Of a DNA stretch of 64,000 nt, positions 18,098 to 26,056 are shown piece after piece (positions within the stretch are counted from its first letter, which is position 1; each line of letters begins with the position of its first letter). The DNA is from Solobacterium sp. (lineage in GTDB: Bacteria; Bacillota_I; Bacilli_A; Erysipelotrichales; Erysipelotrichaceae), in contig JAFRCE010000005.1 of the NCBI GenBank assembly GCA_017404505.1, forward strand, positions 62,001 to 126,000. The letters run 5' to 3'. Made by a program: the position numbers and the translations under genes. The notes under the pieces were generated by a model. That model saw nothing but the letters and a program-made list of their open reading frames with translations, was not told where the DNA came from and searched no databases.

Positions 18098-19185
18098 CAG
18101 ACAAACAGATTTCCATTATGATCAAACCTGCTTCAGCTTCCTGTAATCTGCGCTGCCGCTACTGTTTCTATGCCGATATCAGTGAAAACCGAATGACCGC
18201 CAGCAACGGTATCATGAAAGATGAAACGCTCGCGGTCATCTGCGCCCGCATCAATGAGGCGCTGGACGGAAAAGGCACTGCCAATATCAGTTTTCAGGGC
18301 GGCGAGCCGACCCTGGCCGGTCTCGGTTATTTCCGCAGGTTCATCGCCGAGATGAAACGGTATGAGGGTGTTAAACCGGTGTATGCCCTGCAGACAAACG
18401 GAACCATGATCGATGAAGAATGGGCTGACTTCTGTCTGGAAAACCATTTCCTGATTGGCATCTCACTGGACGGTTATCAGTCAAATATGGACTATTTTCG
18501 CTTTGACGCAGAGAAGAAAAGCGTCTTTTACCGTATCCTGAAGACCGTGGATATCCTGGAAAAGAAACATGTGGAATACAATATCCTGACGGTCGTGACG
18601 AAAAAACTGGCTGCCCGTCCGCAGGCACTGATGAAGTTTTACCGGGAACATCATTTCCAGTATGTGCAGCTGATTCCGTGTCTGCCGGCTCTGAAAGCGG
18701 AGGATGATCCGTATGCCCTGACACCGCGGGAATACGCGTCGTTTTACAACGGGTTCTTTGACGAATGGCTGAAGCAGACGGAGAAGGGATATCCGATGAG
18801 TGTCAATCTGTTTGACAATCTGTATGAGATGCTGCAGGGGAGAATGCCCTATCAGTGCGGCATGCTGGGCCGGTGCACGATTCAGTTTGTCGTCGAATCC
18901 AACGGGGATACCTACCCCTGTGACTTCTGGTGCCTTGACGAATACCGGATGGGCAATCTGCACGACACCTCTTTTACGGAACTGGCAAAGAGCGAAGCGG
19001 CCCGCCGGTTTATGCAGACCGACATGTGCATGAAAAAACCATGCGAAAACTGCCGCTATCAGAAGATGTGCGGCGGCGGCTGCCGAAGGCAGAATGTCTG
19101 TTATCTCAATGATGAAACCTGCGCCTATCAGCAGGTGCTGGATCATATCCTGCCGATTCTGTCCCGTATGGGCCGGGATAACTAA
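18094..19185 (+). CDS. Radical SAM/SPASM protein of the anaerobic sulfatase maturase type
   Basis: 363 aa. Radical SAM cluster cysteines C17, C21 and C24 (CNLRCRYC) are followed by the SAM-binding GGEPTL motif near residue 69. A Cys-rich SPASM domain (about 240-345: CGMLGRC, CDFWC, CMKKPCENC, CGGGC) binds auxiliary clusters. Such proteins oxidise Cys or Ser of sulfatases to formylglycine or modify peptides. No sulfatase or precursor peptide is nearby. The ATG overlaps the stop of the deaminase-like fusion (ATGA), making that protein, or its substrate, the first partner to consider. Confidence 0.85.
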   Translation: MTDKQISIMIKPASASCNLRCRYCFYADISENRMTASNGIMKDETLAVICARINEALDGKGTANISFQGGEPTLAGLGYFRRFIAEMKRYEGVKPVYALQTNGTMIDEEWADFCLENHFLIGISLDGYQSNMDYFRFDAEKKSVFYRILKTVDILEKKHVEYNILTVVTKKLAARPQALMKFYREHHFQYVQLIPCLPALKAEDDPYALTPREYASFYNGFFDEWLKQTEKGYPMSVNLFDNLYEMLQGRMPYQCGMLGRCTIQFVVESNGDTYPCDFWCLDEYRMGNLHDTSFTELAKSEAARRFMQTDMCMKKPCENCRYQKMCGGGCRRQNVCYLNDETCAYQQVLDHILPILSRMGRDN

Positions 19186-19213
19186 AAAAACCAGCTGATT
19201 CAGCTGAAATATG

Positions 19214-19232
19214 TGGGACATGTCATGTCCCA
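19214..19232. promoter_or_regulatory. Perfect 9-bp inverted repeat, candidate operator
   Basis: TGGGACATG, one T, CATGTCCCA. It lies between the radical SAM stop and the HTH gene at 19312, has no T run and may be the regulator's own operator. Confidence 0.45.
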
Positions 19233-19311
19233 TCGGCTATTTGCTCACTTTGTGTCCTTCTTTCCCATGTGGCAGAAGGCTATGATGAGGCCGTAAACAG
19301 GAGGACGGTAT

Positions 19312-19824
19312 ATGGATCAGGTCAGAATCGGAAGATTTCTACAGGAACTGAGAAAAGAAAAGGGATTGACCCAGGAAGAACTTGCCGGACAGCTCAGCGT
19401 GGCCAGAAGAACAGTATCCCGCTGGGAAACGGGCAATAATCTGCCGGATCTGGATATTCTCATTGAATTGTCTGATCTTTACAATGTCGGACTCCGGGAA
19501 TTACTTGACGGAGAAAGGAAAAGTGAGGAAATGAACAAGGAAATGGAAGAAACAGTATTGAAGGTAGCGGAGTACAGCAACGACGAAAAGGAAAGATTCC
19601 TGCAGAGACTGCACTGGATGTTTGTCGCCGGTCTGGTCGGATTCATCGCCTTCGCGGTGATTTCCGTGCTCGGTCTGGAAAACACGGCACCGTATGAGAC
19701 GATTGGCAGTTTCGGTCTGGGCGTCTCCTTTGGAATGGTGATCATCGGTGTCATCTTCACCAGCAAATACGCAGCACGGATCCGCGAATTCAAGATGCGT
19801 CTGCTCGGCAGAATGAAAGCATGA
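19312..19824 (+). CDS. Membrane-anchored XRE-family HTH regulator
   Basis: 170 aa. An N-terminal helix-turn-helix (residues 5-60, LTQEELAGQLSVARRTVSRWE) is joined by a charged linker to two membrane helices (about 102-125 and 132-155) and a basic tail. It is a DNA-binding protein held at the membrane. AGGAGG is well placed before the ATG. The HTH recognises an unknown site; the perfect inverted repeat at 19214-19232 is a candidate. No target operon can be named from position. Confidence 0.85.
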   Translation: MDQVRIGRFLQELRKEKGLTQEELAGQLSVARRTVSRWETGNNLPDLDILIELSDLYNVGLRELLDGERKSEEMNKEMEETVLKVAEYSNDEKERFLQRLHWMFVAGLVGFIAFAVISVLGLENTAPYETIGSFGLGVSFGMVIIGVIFTSKYAARIREFKMRLLGRMKA

Positions 19825-19840
19825 AGCAAACAGACAGCAG

Positions 19841-19874
19841 GCAGTATGTCTCGGAATGGGATATACTGCTTTTC
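19841..19874 (+). terminator. Intrinsic terminator of the HTH gene
   Basis: GCAGTAT/ATACTGC stem followed by TTTTCTT. Confidence 0.75.
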
Positions 19875-19979
19875 TTGTGCCTTTTTATGTAAAATTATGC
19901 GGTTTCCGGCAGGGAAAATATGACAGGACGAGAATAAACTGTGTCATAATAGAGTAGAAATATAAGGAGGAAACATATA

Positions 19980-21560
19980 ATGGTTAACTGGAAGAACCTT
20001 GATCAGCTGGAGGCTTTCAAGGAACTGGAAGCGGATGCCCGTGTATGCCTGCCGGAAGTCATGGCCGGTGAAAACGGAGCTGCCCGTGTTAAGAATTACT
20101 CTGTGCCAATGGCAGAAGGTCTGGCCTTCAATTATGCCGCCAAAGCAGTAGATGACAAAATCCTCGCAGACCTGAAGAAACTGGGCGAAGAAGCACAGCT
20201 TCAGGACAAGTTCGCTGAACTGTACAACGGTGCTGTTGTCAACACCGGTGAAAAGCGTCTGGTTCTGCATCAGCTCTGCCGCGGTCAGCTGGGCAAAGAT
20301 GTCATGGCAGACAACTGCAACAAACGTGAATTCTATGTAAAGCAGCAGGAGAGAATCGCCGCCTTCGCAAAGAAGGTTCACAGCGGTGAAATCACCAATG
20401 CGGACGGTGAAAAGTTCACGACCGTCGTTCAGATCGGTATCGGCGGCTCCGACCTTGGCCCGCGTGCTATTTATATCGCTCTTGAAAACTGGGCAAGAAA
20501 GAATAATACCCTGAAGATGGAAGCGAAGTTCATCAGCAATGTCGACCCGGATGACGCGGCAGCTGTTCTGAACTCCCTTGATGTCAAGCATTCCCTGTTT
20601 GTTCTGGTATCCAAGTCCGGTACGACATTGGAAACACTGACCAACGAAGCATTTGTCAAGAATGCTCTGCAGGAAGCCGGTCTGGATCCGTCCAAACATA
20701 TGGTCGCGGTTACCAGTGAGACTTCCCCGCTGGCCAAGAACGAAGGATATCTCGATGCCTTCTTCATGGACGACTACATCGGCGGACGTTATTCTTCCTC
20801 TTCCGCTGTCGGATGCGGTGTTCTTTCCCTGGCTTTCGGTCCGGAAGTGTTCGCTCAGTTCCTCGATGGCGCTGCTGCCGCTGACAAGCTGGCTCTGGAA
20901 GCTGATCCGCTCAAGAACGCAGCGATGCTGGACGCTCTGATCGGTGTCTACGAGCGCAACGTTCTCGGCTATGAAAATACAGCCGTTCTTCCGTATTCAC
21001 AGGCTCTGAGCCGCTTCCCGGCTCATCTGCAGCAGTTGGATATGGAATCCAACGGCAAGTCTGTCAACCGTTTCGGCGAGCCGGTAGACTATCCGACCGG
21101 ACCGATCATCTTTGGTGAGCCGGGCACAAACGGACAGCACTCCTTCTATCAGCTCCTGCATCAGGGCAAGACCATTGTTCCGCTGCAGTTCATCGGCTAC
21201 AGAAACTCCCAGATCGGCACGGACGTTGTCATTGAAGGCAGCACTTCCCAGCAGAAACTGTGTGCCAATGTCGCCGCTCAGATCGTTGCCTTTGCCTGCG
21301 GCAAGGATGACGAAAACCTCAACAAGAAGTTTGACGGCGGCCGTCCTTCCAGCATCATCGTCGGCGACAAGCTGACACCGGCATCGCTCGGTTCCCTGCT
21401 TGCTCACTTCGAGAACAAAGTCATGTTCCAGGGCTTCCTCTGGAATGTGAACAGCTTTGACCAGGAAGGCGTACAGCTCGGCAAAGTACTCGCCAAGCGT
21501 GTTCTGGCCCATGAAACAGATGGTGCCCTTGCTGTATACAGCGACCTGCTCAATATCTGA
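19980..21560 (+). CDS. pgi: Glucose-6-phosphate isomerase
   Basis: 526 aa. Interconverts glucose-6-phosphate and fructose-6-phosphate in glycolysis. SIS-type phosphosugar-binding motifs are visible: IGIGGSDLGPRA near residue 145, SKSGTTLET near 213, and NGQHSFYQLLHQG near 383. Strong AAGGAGG 9 nt upstream and preference for highly used codons indicate strong expression. A possible promoter is ATGACA (19920-19925) with CATAAT (19945-19950), spacer 19 nt. Monocistronic with its own terminator. Confidence 0.95.
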   Translation: MVNWKNLDQLEAFKELEADARVCLPEVMAGENGAARVKNYSVPMAEGLAFNYAAKAVDDKILADLKKLGEEAQLQDKFAELYNGAVVNTGEKRLVLHQLCRGQLGKDVMADNCNKREFYVKQQERIAAFAKKVHSGEITNADGEKFTTVVQIGIGGSDLGPRAIYIALENWARKNNTLKMEAKFISNVDPDDAAAVLNSLDVKHSLFVLVSKSGTTLETLTNEAFVKNALQEAGLDPSKHMVAVTSETSPLAKNEGYLDAFFMDDYIGGRYSSSSAVGCGVLSLAFGPEVFAQFLDGAAAADKLALEADPLKNAAMLDALIGVYERNVLGYENTAVLPYSQALSRFPAHLQQLDMESNGKSVNRFGEPVDYPTGPIIFGEPGTNGQHSFYQLLHQGKTIVPLQFIGYRNSQIGTDVVIEGSTSQQKLCANVAAQIVAFACGKDDENLNKKFDGGRPSSIIVGDKLTPASLGSLLAHFENKVMFQGFLWNVNSFDQEGVQLGKVLAKRVLAHETDGALAVYSDLLNI

Positions 21561-21573
21561 GTAATCGTTCATT

Positions 21574-21606
21574 GACCGGTGTTGATACACCGGTCTTTTC
21601 TTTTTG
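21574..21606 (+). terminator. Intrinsic terminator of pgi
   Basis: Perfect GACCGGTGT/ACACCGGTC stem, TGAT loop, then TTTTCTTTTT. Confidence 0.92.
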
Positions 21607-21616
21607 CGCAGAGCAG

Positions 21617-21641
21617 AAAAAAAGCGGTCATGAAAGACCGC
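21617..21641 (-). terminator. Intrinsic terminator of a short minus-strand transcript
   Basis: GCGGTC/GACCGC stem whose minus-strand 3' side runs into seven T. It faces the pgi terminator and ends the small ORF transcript at 21696-21806. Confidence 0.75.
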
Positions 21642-21695
21642 GTTCAGGCTTGATGGGTCTGCCGTACGGCAGGTTGTCGCGTTTCCGGATATGTA

Positions 21696-21806
21696 TCAGA
21701 AACGAATTTCCAGATTTACTTCAATGATTTCGTCTAAAGTCAGAGATTTGCTGTCAGGAACAGGCTGGTTCTGTTCATCTGTCTTTCTTTCTTTATTCTC
21801 GTTCAT
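21696..21806 (-). CDS. 36-aa small protein, unknown
   Basis: An ATG at 21806 follows GGAGG (8-12 nt upstream) and opens 36 codons of very charged, Gln/Asn/Glu-rich peptide ending NLEIRF. It has its own terminator at 21617-21641, leaving a transcript of about 200 nt. A TATAAT-like -10 lies near 21858 on the minus strand. There is no signal or membrane segment. In the -1 frame the sequence stays open past this stop to a TCA-TGA in the terminator and reads NLPYGRPIKPERGLS at the end, so a frameshift or older longer gene is conceivable. Not recognised. Confidence 0.45.
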   Translation of the reverse strand: MNENKERKTDEQNQPVPDSKSLTLDEIIEVNLEIRF

Positions 21807-21930
21807 AAAGTAAACATTCCTCCATCCCACACCAGTTACAATGATATCTAATAATTATATTAAAACAAATCTTGAAAAATAATTTGTTTATGCTTCATCA
21901 GAAAGGAAAAAAAGAAGACTGACAGCAGTG

Positions 21931-22680
21931 TCAGTCTTTATAGCAGAGATAATAGAAACCGGGAATGAGGAAGGCACCGCCCAGCAGATTTCCCAATGTC
22001 ACCGGCAGCAGATTGCCAAGCAGAAATCCTGACAGGGACACTTCGGCGCCAAGGAACATGCCCAGGGGAATATAAGTCATGTTGGCAACGCTGTGTTCAA
22101 AACCGGCAAACACAAACAGCATGATCGGAAACCAGACAGCCAGGATCTTGCCGCTCATCTCTTTGGAACCGGCCTGGAACCAGCAGGCCAGAACGACCAG
22201 GACATTGCACAGCAGGCCGCGGATCACAGCCTCCAAAAAAGGCATGGATGCTTTGGCAGACGCAATGGCGGCTGCTCTTGCGGCCGCATCACCGGCGTAC
22301 AGTCCACTTCTGGCAAGCAGGAAGGCAAGCAGTACGGAACCGGTCAGATTGCCAAGATAGACAACGCCCCAGTTTTTCAGCATGGCCGGCACAGTGATCT
22401 CTCTGTTCATCAGAGCCAGCGTCATCAGATTGTTGCCGGTGAAGAGTTCGGCACCGCAGAAGATCACCAGCATCAGTCCGACCGGGAACAGCGCTGCGCC
22501 GATCAGTTTGCCGATGAGACCTGTATCAGCGGCTGTCGCAAGAACAAACACAAGGCAGCCGAAGCCGATAAAGACACCGGCCAGAATGCCAAGCAAATAC
22601 ATGTTCAGGATGGGAAGGGCGGCTTTGTTTTTACCGTTGCCGACCCAGATCCTGAAAATCTCTTTTGGCGGGTTGATCAT
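21931..22680 (-). CDS. Formate/nitrite transporter family protein
   Basis: 249 aa, FocA/NirC family: six membrane segments forming a pentameric channel for formate, nitrite or related small anions. Typical segments include FCGAELFTGNN near residue 82 and AGFEHSVANM near 190. Longer in-frame starts exist, but ATG 22680 has GGAGG at 5-6 nt and is chosen. That ATG overlaps the TetR stop (ATGA), so regulator and channel are translationally coupled. No pfl-type formate gene adjoins it. Substrate undetermined. Confidence 0.88.
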   Translation of the reverse strand: MINPPKEIFRIWVGNGKNKAALPILNMYLLGILAGVFIGFGCLVFVLATAADTGLIGKLIGAALFPVGLMLVIFCGAELFTGNNLMTLALMNREITVPAMLKNWGVVYLGNLTGSVLLAFLLARSGLYAGDAAARAAAIASAKASMPFLEAVIRGLLCNVLVVLACWFQAGSKEMSGKILAVWFPIMLFVFAGFEHSVANMTYIPLGMFLGAEVSLSGFLLGNLLPVTLGNLLGGAFLIPGFYYLCYKD

Positions 22681-23198
22681 GATTGCCTCCGTTTCTGTGA
22701 CTGTTCGATCATATAGACGAGTTCCGCCCCTGATTCCTGCATGCCGCGGCAGATCCATTCGTGGATCCAGCCATAGATCATATAGGCCAGGGAAGACTGC
22801 AGATAGGCAGCCGGATTCGGTGTGTTCTCGTCGATTGGGAATGTATCGACGATCGTATGCATGACAATATCGGAAAGTCCCGCTTTGTACAATGCGAGAT
22901 AAAAGCGCTTGTGTTCTTTATAGAAATCCAGCAGACTGGTCAGCAGGGCATTGGACGAGGCAGATGAATCGGCTTCGGACTGTTCTTCCCAGGCAGCCAT
23001 CAGGCGGTCGGACTCCTGCAGAAGGACATCCTGGACACTGATGTAGTTCCGATAGAAAGAGGCCCGGCCGACACCGGCTTTCCGGACCAGGTCGCTGACC
23101 GAGATTTCTTCGATCTGTTTCGTTTTCAGCATCTGCAGCAGAGTTTTCAGGAGCTGCTTTCTGACATATCTGTTTTTCTCTTCGTTGTTCATATTCAT
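22677..23198 (-). CDS. TetR/AcrR-family regulator of the adjacent channel
   Basis: 173 aa. The N-terminal HTH is at residues 25-50 (ISVSDLVRKAGVGRASFYRNY); the rest is a helical ligand-binding domain with the aromatic-rich C-terminal segment of TetR_C members. The start is either 23198 or 23192; no strong ribosome site separates them. Its promoter at 23239-23267 is overlapped by repeated GATACGT elements, so autorepression and control of the coupled FocA/NirC gene are likely. Confidence 0.85.
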   Translation of the reverse strand: MNMNNEEKNRYVRKQLLKTLLQMLKTKQIEEISVSDLVRKAGVGRASFYRNYISVQDVLLQESDRLMAAWEEQSEADSSASSNALLTSLLDFYKEHKRFYLALYKAGLSDIVMHTIVDTFPIDENTPNPAAYLQSSLAYMIYGWIHEWICRGMQESGAELVYMIEQSQKRRQS

Positions 23199-23212
23199 GA
23201 TCGTCTCATCAT

Positions 23213-23267
23213 GAGATACGTGTCTCACTGATAATGCAATGATACGTTTGTCTCGGCGATACGTCAA
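23213..23267 (-). promoter_or_regulatory. tetR promoter overlapped by TetR-type operators
   Basis: On the minus strand: TTGACG (23267-23262), 17-nt spacer, TATCAT (23244-23239). Three copies of GATACGT occur on the plus strand (from 23215, 23241 and 23259). The first lies in the palindrome GAGATACGTGTCTC (23213-23226), and the second in GATACGTTTGTCTC across the -10. Confidence 0.65.
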
Positions 23268-23348
23268 TTCCCTTACCGGCAGGACTGGTTTCATGCATGA
23301 AAAAGAGATATGATTGTTATACCATTTGTTACTGGGGAGGTGAGTCCG

Positions 23349-23681
23349 ATGCTTTCTGTCAGACATCAGCTGGATAACGAAATACTGAAAATATTTGTCG
23401 ACGGCCGGATCGATTCCGATTCTTATCTGCAGTTTGCGGAACTGATCAAAGAACCGGTTGAAGCGGGCGGTTATCAGAAAATCGTTTTTGATCTTGCCGG
23501 ACTGGACTATATTTCTTCCGCAGGTCTGAGAGTCTTTCTGAATCTGTGCCGCAAAACATCCAAATACATCCCCGTTGAAGCAGTGAATCTGAACGAAACG
23601 GTGCGTGACATTTTTGAACTGACCGGTTTCGACGAACTCATCACGATCGATTCCGACGCAGTTCCTGAAAGCCAGGCGTGA
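23349..23681 (+). CDS. STAS-domain anti-sigma-factor antagonist-like protein
   Basis: 110 aa, a single STAS domain. The motif DLAGLDYISSAGLRVF (about residues 50-65) carries the Ser that anti-sigma kinases phosphorylate in SpoIIAA/RsbV proteins. GGGGAGG 8 nt upstream selects ATG 23349 over a longer upstream start. No anti-sigma kinase, phosphatase or sigma-B gene is adjacent, so its partner is elsewhere. It is transcribed divergently from tetR and ends at a terminator at 23791. Confidence 0.85.
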   Translation: MLSVRHQLDNEILKIFVDGRIDSDSYLQFAELIKEPVEAGGYQKIVFDLAGLDYISSAGLRVFLNLCRKTSKYIPVEAVNLNETVRDIFELTGFDELITIDSDAVPESQA

Positions 23682-23790
23682 ATTGTCTTCTTTCCGGTTG
23701 ACGAAAGTCTGTTCTTTTATGAAAAACAGGGCATTCTCCGGAGTGCCGTACCGGCAGGTATCAAAGGTCCGATGTGCCAGGAAAATGAAA

Positions 23791-23816
23791 ATGCAGGATT
23801 TCCTGCATTTTTTTCA
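23791..23816. terminator. Terminator between STAS and SGNH genes
   Basis: ATGCAGGA/TCCTGCAT hairpin followed by T7 on the plus strand. On the minus strand it follows the SGNH stop with a weaker T tract. Confidence 0.75.
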
Positions 23817-24503
23817 TTCATGGACATCAAACAGTTCGTGTTTCGGATCGGTTTCCGGATGTTCCGCATACCAGTTCCTGACTGTTTCGTATACCGCTTC
23901 GCCCAGCCGGCGGTGATTTTCAGCATCGATATGAATGCCGTCACGTTCAGAGGTTACAGCATAGTCAGCCGCGTCCAGGAACAGAGCGTCATATTCATTG
24001 GCGAGCGTCTGATACTGTTTCGCGAGGAGACGGGACATTTGCTGTGATGTCCGGTTGAACTCATCAGCGAACGGACCTCTTGAGGCATCACTGATATATG
24101 CCGGGGATATCAGGAGAATCTTGGGAAGATATTCCTGCTTGAGCATCAGGAACGAATCTGTCTGTTCGAGAATGGCTTTCATGCCGGCCGCGACTGTTTC
24201 CGCCGTGCGATGGAAAGATGCTTTCAGGTCGTTGGTCCCCAGCATGAATATCACCATATCGACAGGCCGGTGGGTGCTCAGAGCCGCACAGAGGTAGCTT
24301 TCACCGTTCTTCCATGGCGCGTCGATGGGTTCGGCATCCGTGGTGCGGCCGCACAGTCCTTCTTCGATGACGGTGTATTCATCACCGAGCAGTTTCTGAA
24401 GCAGGGAAGGCCAGCGGACACCTTCGCTGTAGCGTCTGCCGTTGCCGGCCGGGAGGTATCCATAGGTATTGGAGTCTCCGTAACAAAGTATTCTTTTCTT
24501 CAT
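23814..24503 (-). CDS. SGNH/GDSL-family hydrolase
   Basis: 229 aa cytoplasmic esterase or lipase-like hydrolase. Block I GDSNTYG (Ser near residue 11), block III GTND near 90 and block V DGIHIDAENH near 190 supply the Ser, Asn and Asp/His residues. No signal peptide. No ribosome site precedes the ATG; instead TACAAT ends 7 nt upstream, behind TTGCAG at 16-nt spacing, pointing to a leaderless mRNA. Substrate (acyl ester or acetylated sugar) unknown. Confidence 0.88.
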   Translation of the reverse strand: MKKRILCYGDSNTYGYLPAGNGRRYSEGVRWPSLLQKLLGDEYTVIEEGLCGRTTDAEPIDAPWKNGESYLCAALSTHRPVDMVIFMLGTNDLKASFHRTAETVAAGMKAILEQTDSFLMLKQEYLPKILLISPAYISDASRGPFADEFNRTSQQMSRLLAKQYQTLANEYDALFLDAADYAVTSERDGIHIDAENHRRLGEAVYETVRNWYAEHPETDPKHELFDVHE

Positions 24504-24510
24504 AGTTCAT

Positions 24511-24538
24511 ATTGTAAACGGAATTCTGCGGGCTGCAA
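24511..24538 (-). promoter_or_regulatory. Promoter of SGNH hydrolase, placed for a leaderless mRNA
   Basis: Minus-strand TTGCAG (24538-24533), 16-nt spacer, TACAAT (24516-24511), then 7 nt to the ATG. Confidence 0.6.
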
Positions 24539-24612
24539 CCGCAGAGCGAAGAATCAGCCATGCTTTCATGAGAGAGGCAGAAATGTTATAGTGAGGAAAA
24601 GAGAAGCGATCC

Positions 24613-25083
24613 ATGAAACCGAATCTGTCCAAAAAAGAACTGCAGGAATTCAACGACATACTTTCGCCCTATCTTTCCCACCCGAAAGTCAGGGAAATGA
24701 AAGACTATTGCGCCCATGGCAGGATCAGTGTGCTGCAGCACAGTCTGAATGTTGCCCTGACGGCATATCGGCTGGACCGCATGCTTGGCAAAAAAGCGGA
24801 TCTACATGTTTTACTGCCGGGTGCGATCCTTCATGATTTTTATCTTTATGACTGGCATGACAAGCCGTTGAGCATCCATATTTTCCAGATGCATGGCTAT
24901 ACACATCCCTTTGAAGCTTGTAAAAACGCCGTGGAAGTATTCCAGGCCGATGATAAAACCCAGGAAGTGATCCGCTGCCATATGTGGCCGCTCACGCTCC
25001 GCAATATCCCCAGACACCGGGAAGCCGTTCTTGTGTGTATCGCCGACAAACTATGCGCACTCAGGGAGACATTTCAGCGATGA
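24613..25083 (+). CDS. HD-domain phosphohydrolase
   Basis: 156 aa, small single-domain HD protein. Metal-binding residues are read as His near residue 43 (VLQHSLNVA), the HD pair in ILHDFYLYDW near 74 and an Asp in IADKLCALRE near 148. Such enzymes hydrolyse phosphate esters of nucleotides or similar. AGAGAAG lies before the ATG. Its stop overlaps the next start (ATGA), coupling it to a membrane protein. Substrate unknown. Confidence 0.85.
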   Translation: MKPNLSKKELQEFNDILSPYLSHPKVREMKDYCAHGRISVLQHSLNVALTAYRLDRMLGKKADLHVLLPGAILHDFYLYDWHDKPLSIHIFQMHGYTHPFEACKNAVEVFQADDKTQEVIRCHMWPLTLRNIPRHREAVLVCIADKLCALRETFQR

Positions 25084-25739
25084 TAGCAAAATACATGATC
25101 TATTTTACCGTGATGGCTTTTATCGGATATATCTATGAATGCACGGCCATGACACTCTGGCTGGGAAGGTGGGACAACCGTGGTTCTCTGTACGGTCCTA
25201 TTATTCCGATCTACGGTGTGGGAGCCCTGACCGGATCCATACTGTTCCGGGATTATCTGCCGGATCATACACCGCTGATGGTATTTCTGATCGGTGTGGT
25301 CGGTTCGGCCTTTCTTGAATACCCGATCCATTATCTGATTGAGAAATACCTGCATACGTCTTACTGGGATTATTCGCGTTCGCCGCTGAACCTGCATGGC
25401 CGGATCTGTCTGCCGGCTGCCATCGGTTTCGGCATCGCGGCACTGGTAATTGTTTATGTGTTCAATCCGGTACTGATTCCCTGGATCGAAAGCCTTCCCA
25501 TCCGGCTGGTCAATGTGACGGCTTCCGTATTCGCGATGATCCTGATCTTGGATATTTTCTTTTCCTATAAGGGGCTGCAGTCGGAGAACCCCCGGCTGGA
25601 TGCCACGGAAACCTACATCAACCGGGCCATGACAGCCTTCGCTGGCCGCTATCTGACGGAACATGAAGGTCTGGACAACGTCTTCTTCACGGCGGTGGAC
25701 TGGATCAGCGGCCTGTTCGGAAAAAATGCACAGTCATAA
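25080..25739 (+). CDS. Membrane protein annotated as putative ABC transporter permease (CmpB family)
   Basis: 219 aa, five to six membrane segments. It matches the family named ABC_trans_CmpB (YIYECTAMT, LYGPIIPIYGVGA, HGRICLPAA motifs). Despite the name no ABC partner is adjacent and the real function is unsettled. A longer frame begins upstream, but the ATG overlapping the HD gene stop (ATGA, 25080) gives a protein starting at the first membrane segment and is preferred. Confidence 0.75.
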   Translation: MIAKYMIYFTVMAFIGYIYECTAMTLWLGRWDNRGSLYGPIIPIYGVGALTGSILFRDYLPDHTPLMVFLIGVVGSAFLEYPIHYLIEKYLHTSYWDYSRSPLNLHGRICLPAAIGFGIAALVIVYVFNPVLIPWIESLPIRLVNVTASVFAMILILDIFFSYKGLQSENPRLDATETYINRAMTAFAGRYLTEHEGLDNVFFTAVDWISGLFGKNAQS

Positions 25740-25745
25740 GAAAAA

Positions 25746-25775
25746 GGCAGTCCTGAAAAAAGCAGGACTGCCTTC
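25746..25775. terminator. Terminator after the CmpB-like gene
   Basis: Perfect ten-pair stem GGCAGTCCTG/CAGGACTGCC with a seven-base A-rich loop. T-poor on the plus strand but five T on the minus strand, so it may also serve minus transcription. Confidence 0.7.
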
Positions 25776-25783
25776 ATACATTT

Positions 25784-26029
25784 TCAGATATCCATGGCAG
25801 CGAGGTATTCCCGGTAAACCACGTTGGTAATGGTGGAAACACGTTCGGCGTCACCGTCAAGACCGGGCAGCGGCGAAATCAGCGGTGCGGAACCGCATGC
25901 GACGATCAGTGCGTCCGGTGCTTCCTTTTCGGCATATTCTTTCGTGACTTCCGTATTGGTGCGGATCTCGACACCGGCATCACGGGCGAGTTTCTCAACG
26001 GCAGGGATCATCATACGGTGAAAGGAAGC
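25784..26029 (-). pseudogene. Fragment of an NADH:flavin oxidoreductase (enoate reductase-like)
   Basis: About 80 codons read AFHRMMIPA-type then GVEIRTNTEVTKEYAEKEA and DALIVACGSAP. This is the NAD(P)-binding segment found in the second half of enoate reductase/2,4-dienoyl-CoA reductase enzymes. The FMN domain upstream and the rest downstream are missing, and in-frame stops lie just before the fragment. It is therefore the remnant of a gene of about 650 codons, stranded behind proA. Confidence 0.75.
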
Positions 26030-26056
26030 TGAAAGAACCGTTTACATTCAGCATAC

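Noticed and set aside
15635..19185. RADAR-type antiphage system
   Set aside because: The deaminase-like protein is large like RdrB, but there is no RdrA-type ATPase or accessory membrane protein, and the partner is a radical SAM protein.
18094..21806. Radical SAM RiPP cluster with the 36-aa ORF as precursor
   Set aside because: The small ORF is more than 2.5 kb away on the opposite strand, separated by pgi and a regulator, and lacks Cys or a leader/core pattern.
23682..23790. Readthrough extension of the STAS gene
   Set aside because: The frame stays open past the TGA, but only for a short distance into the terminator, and the domain is already complete.
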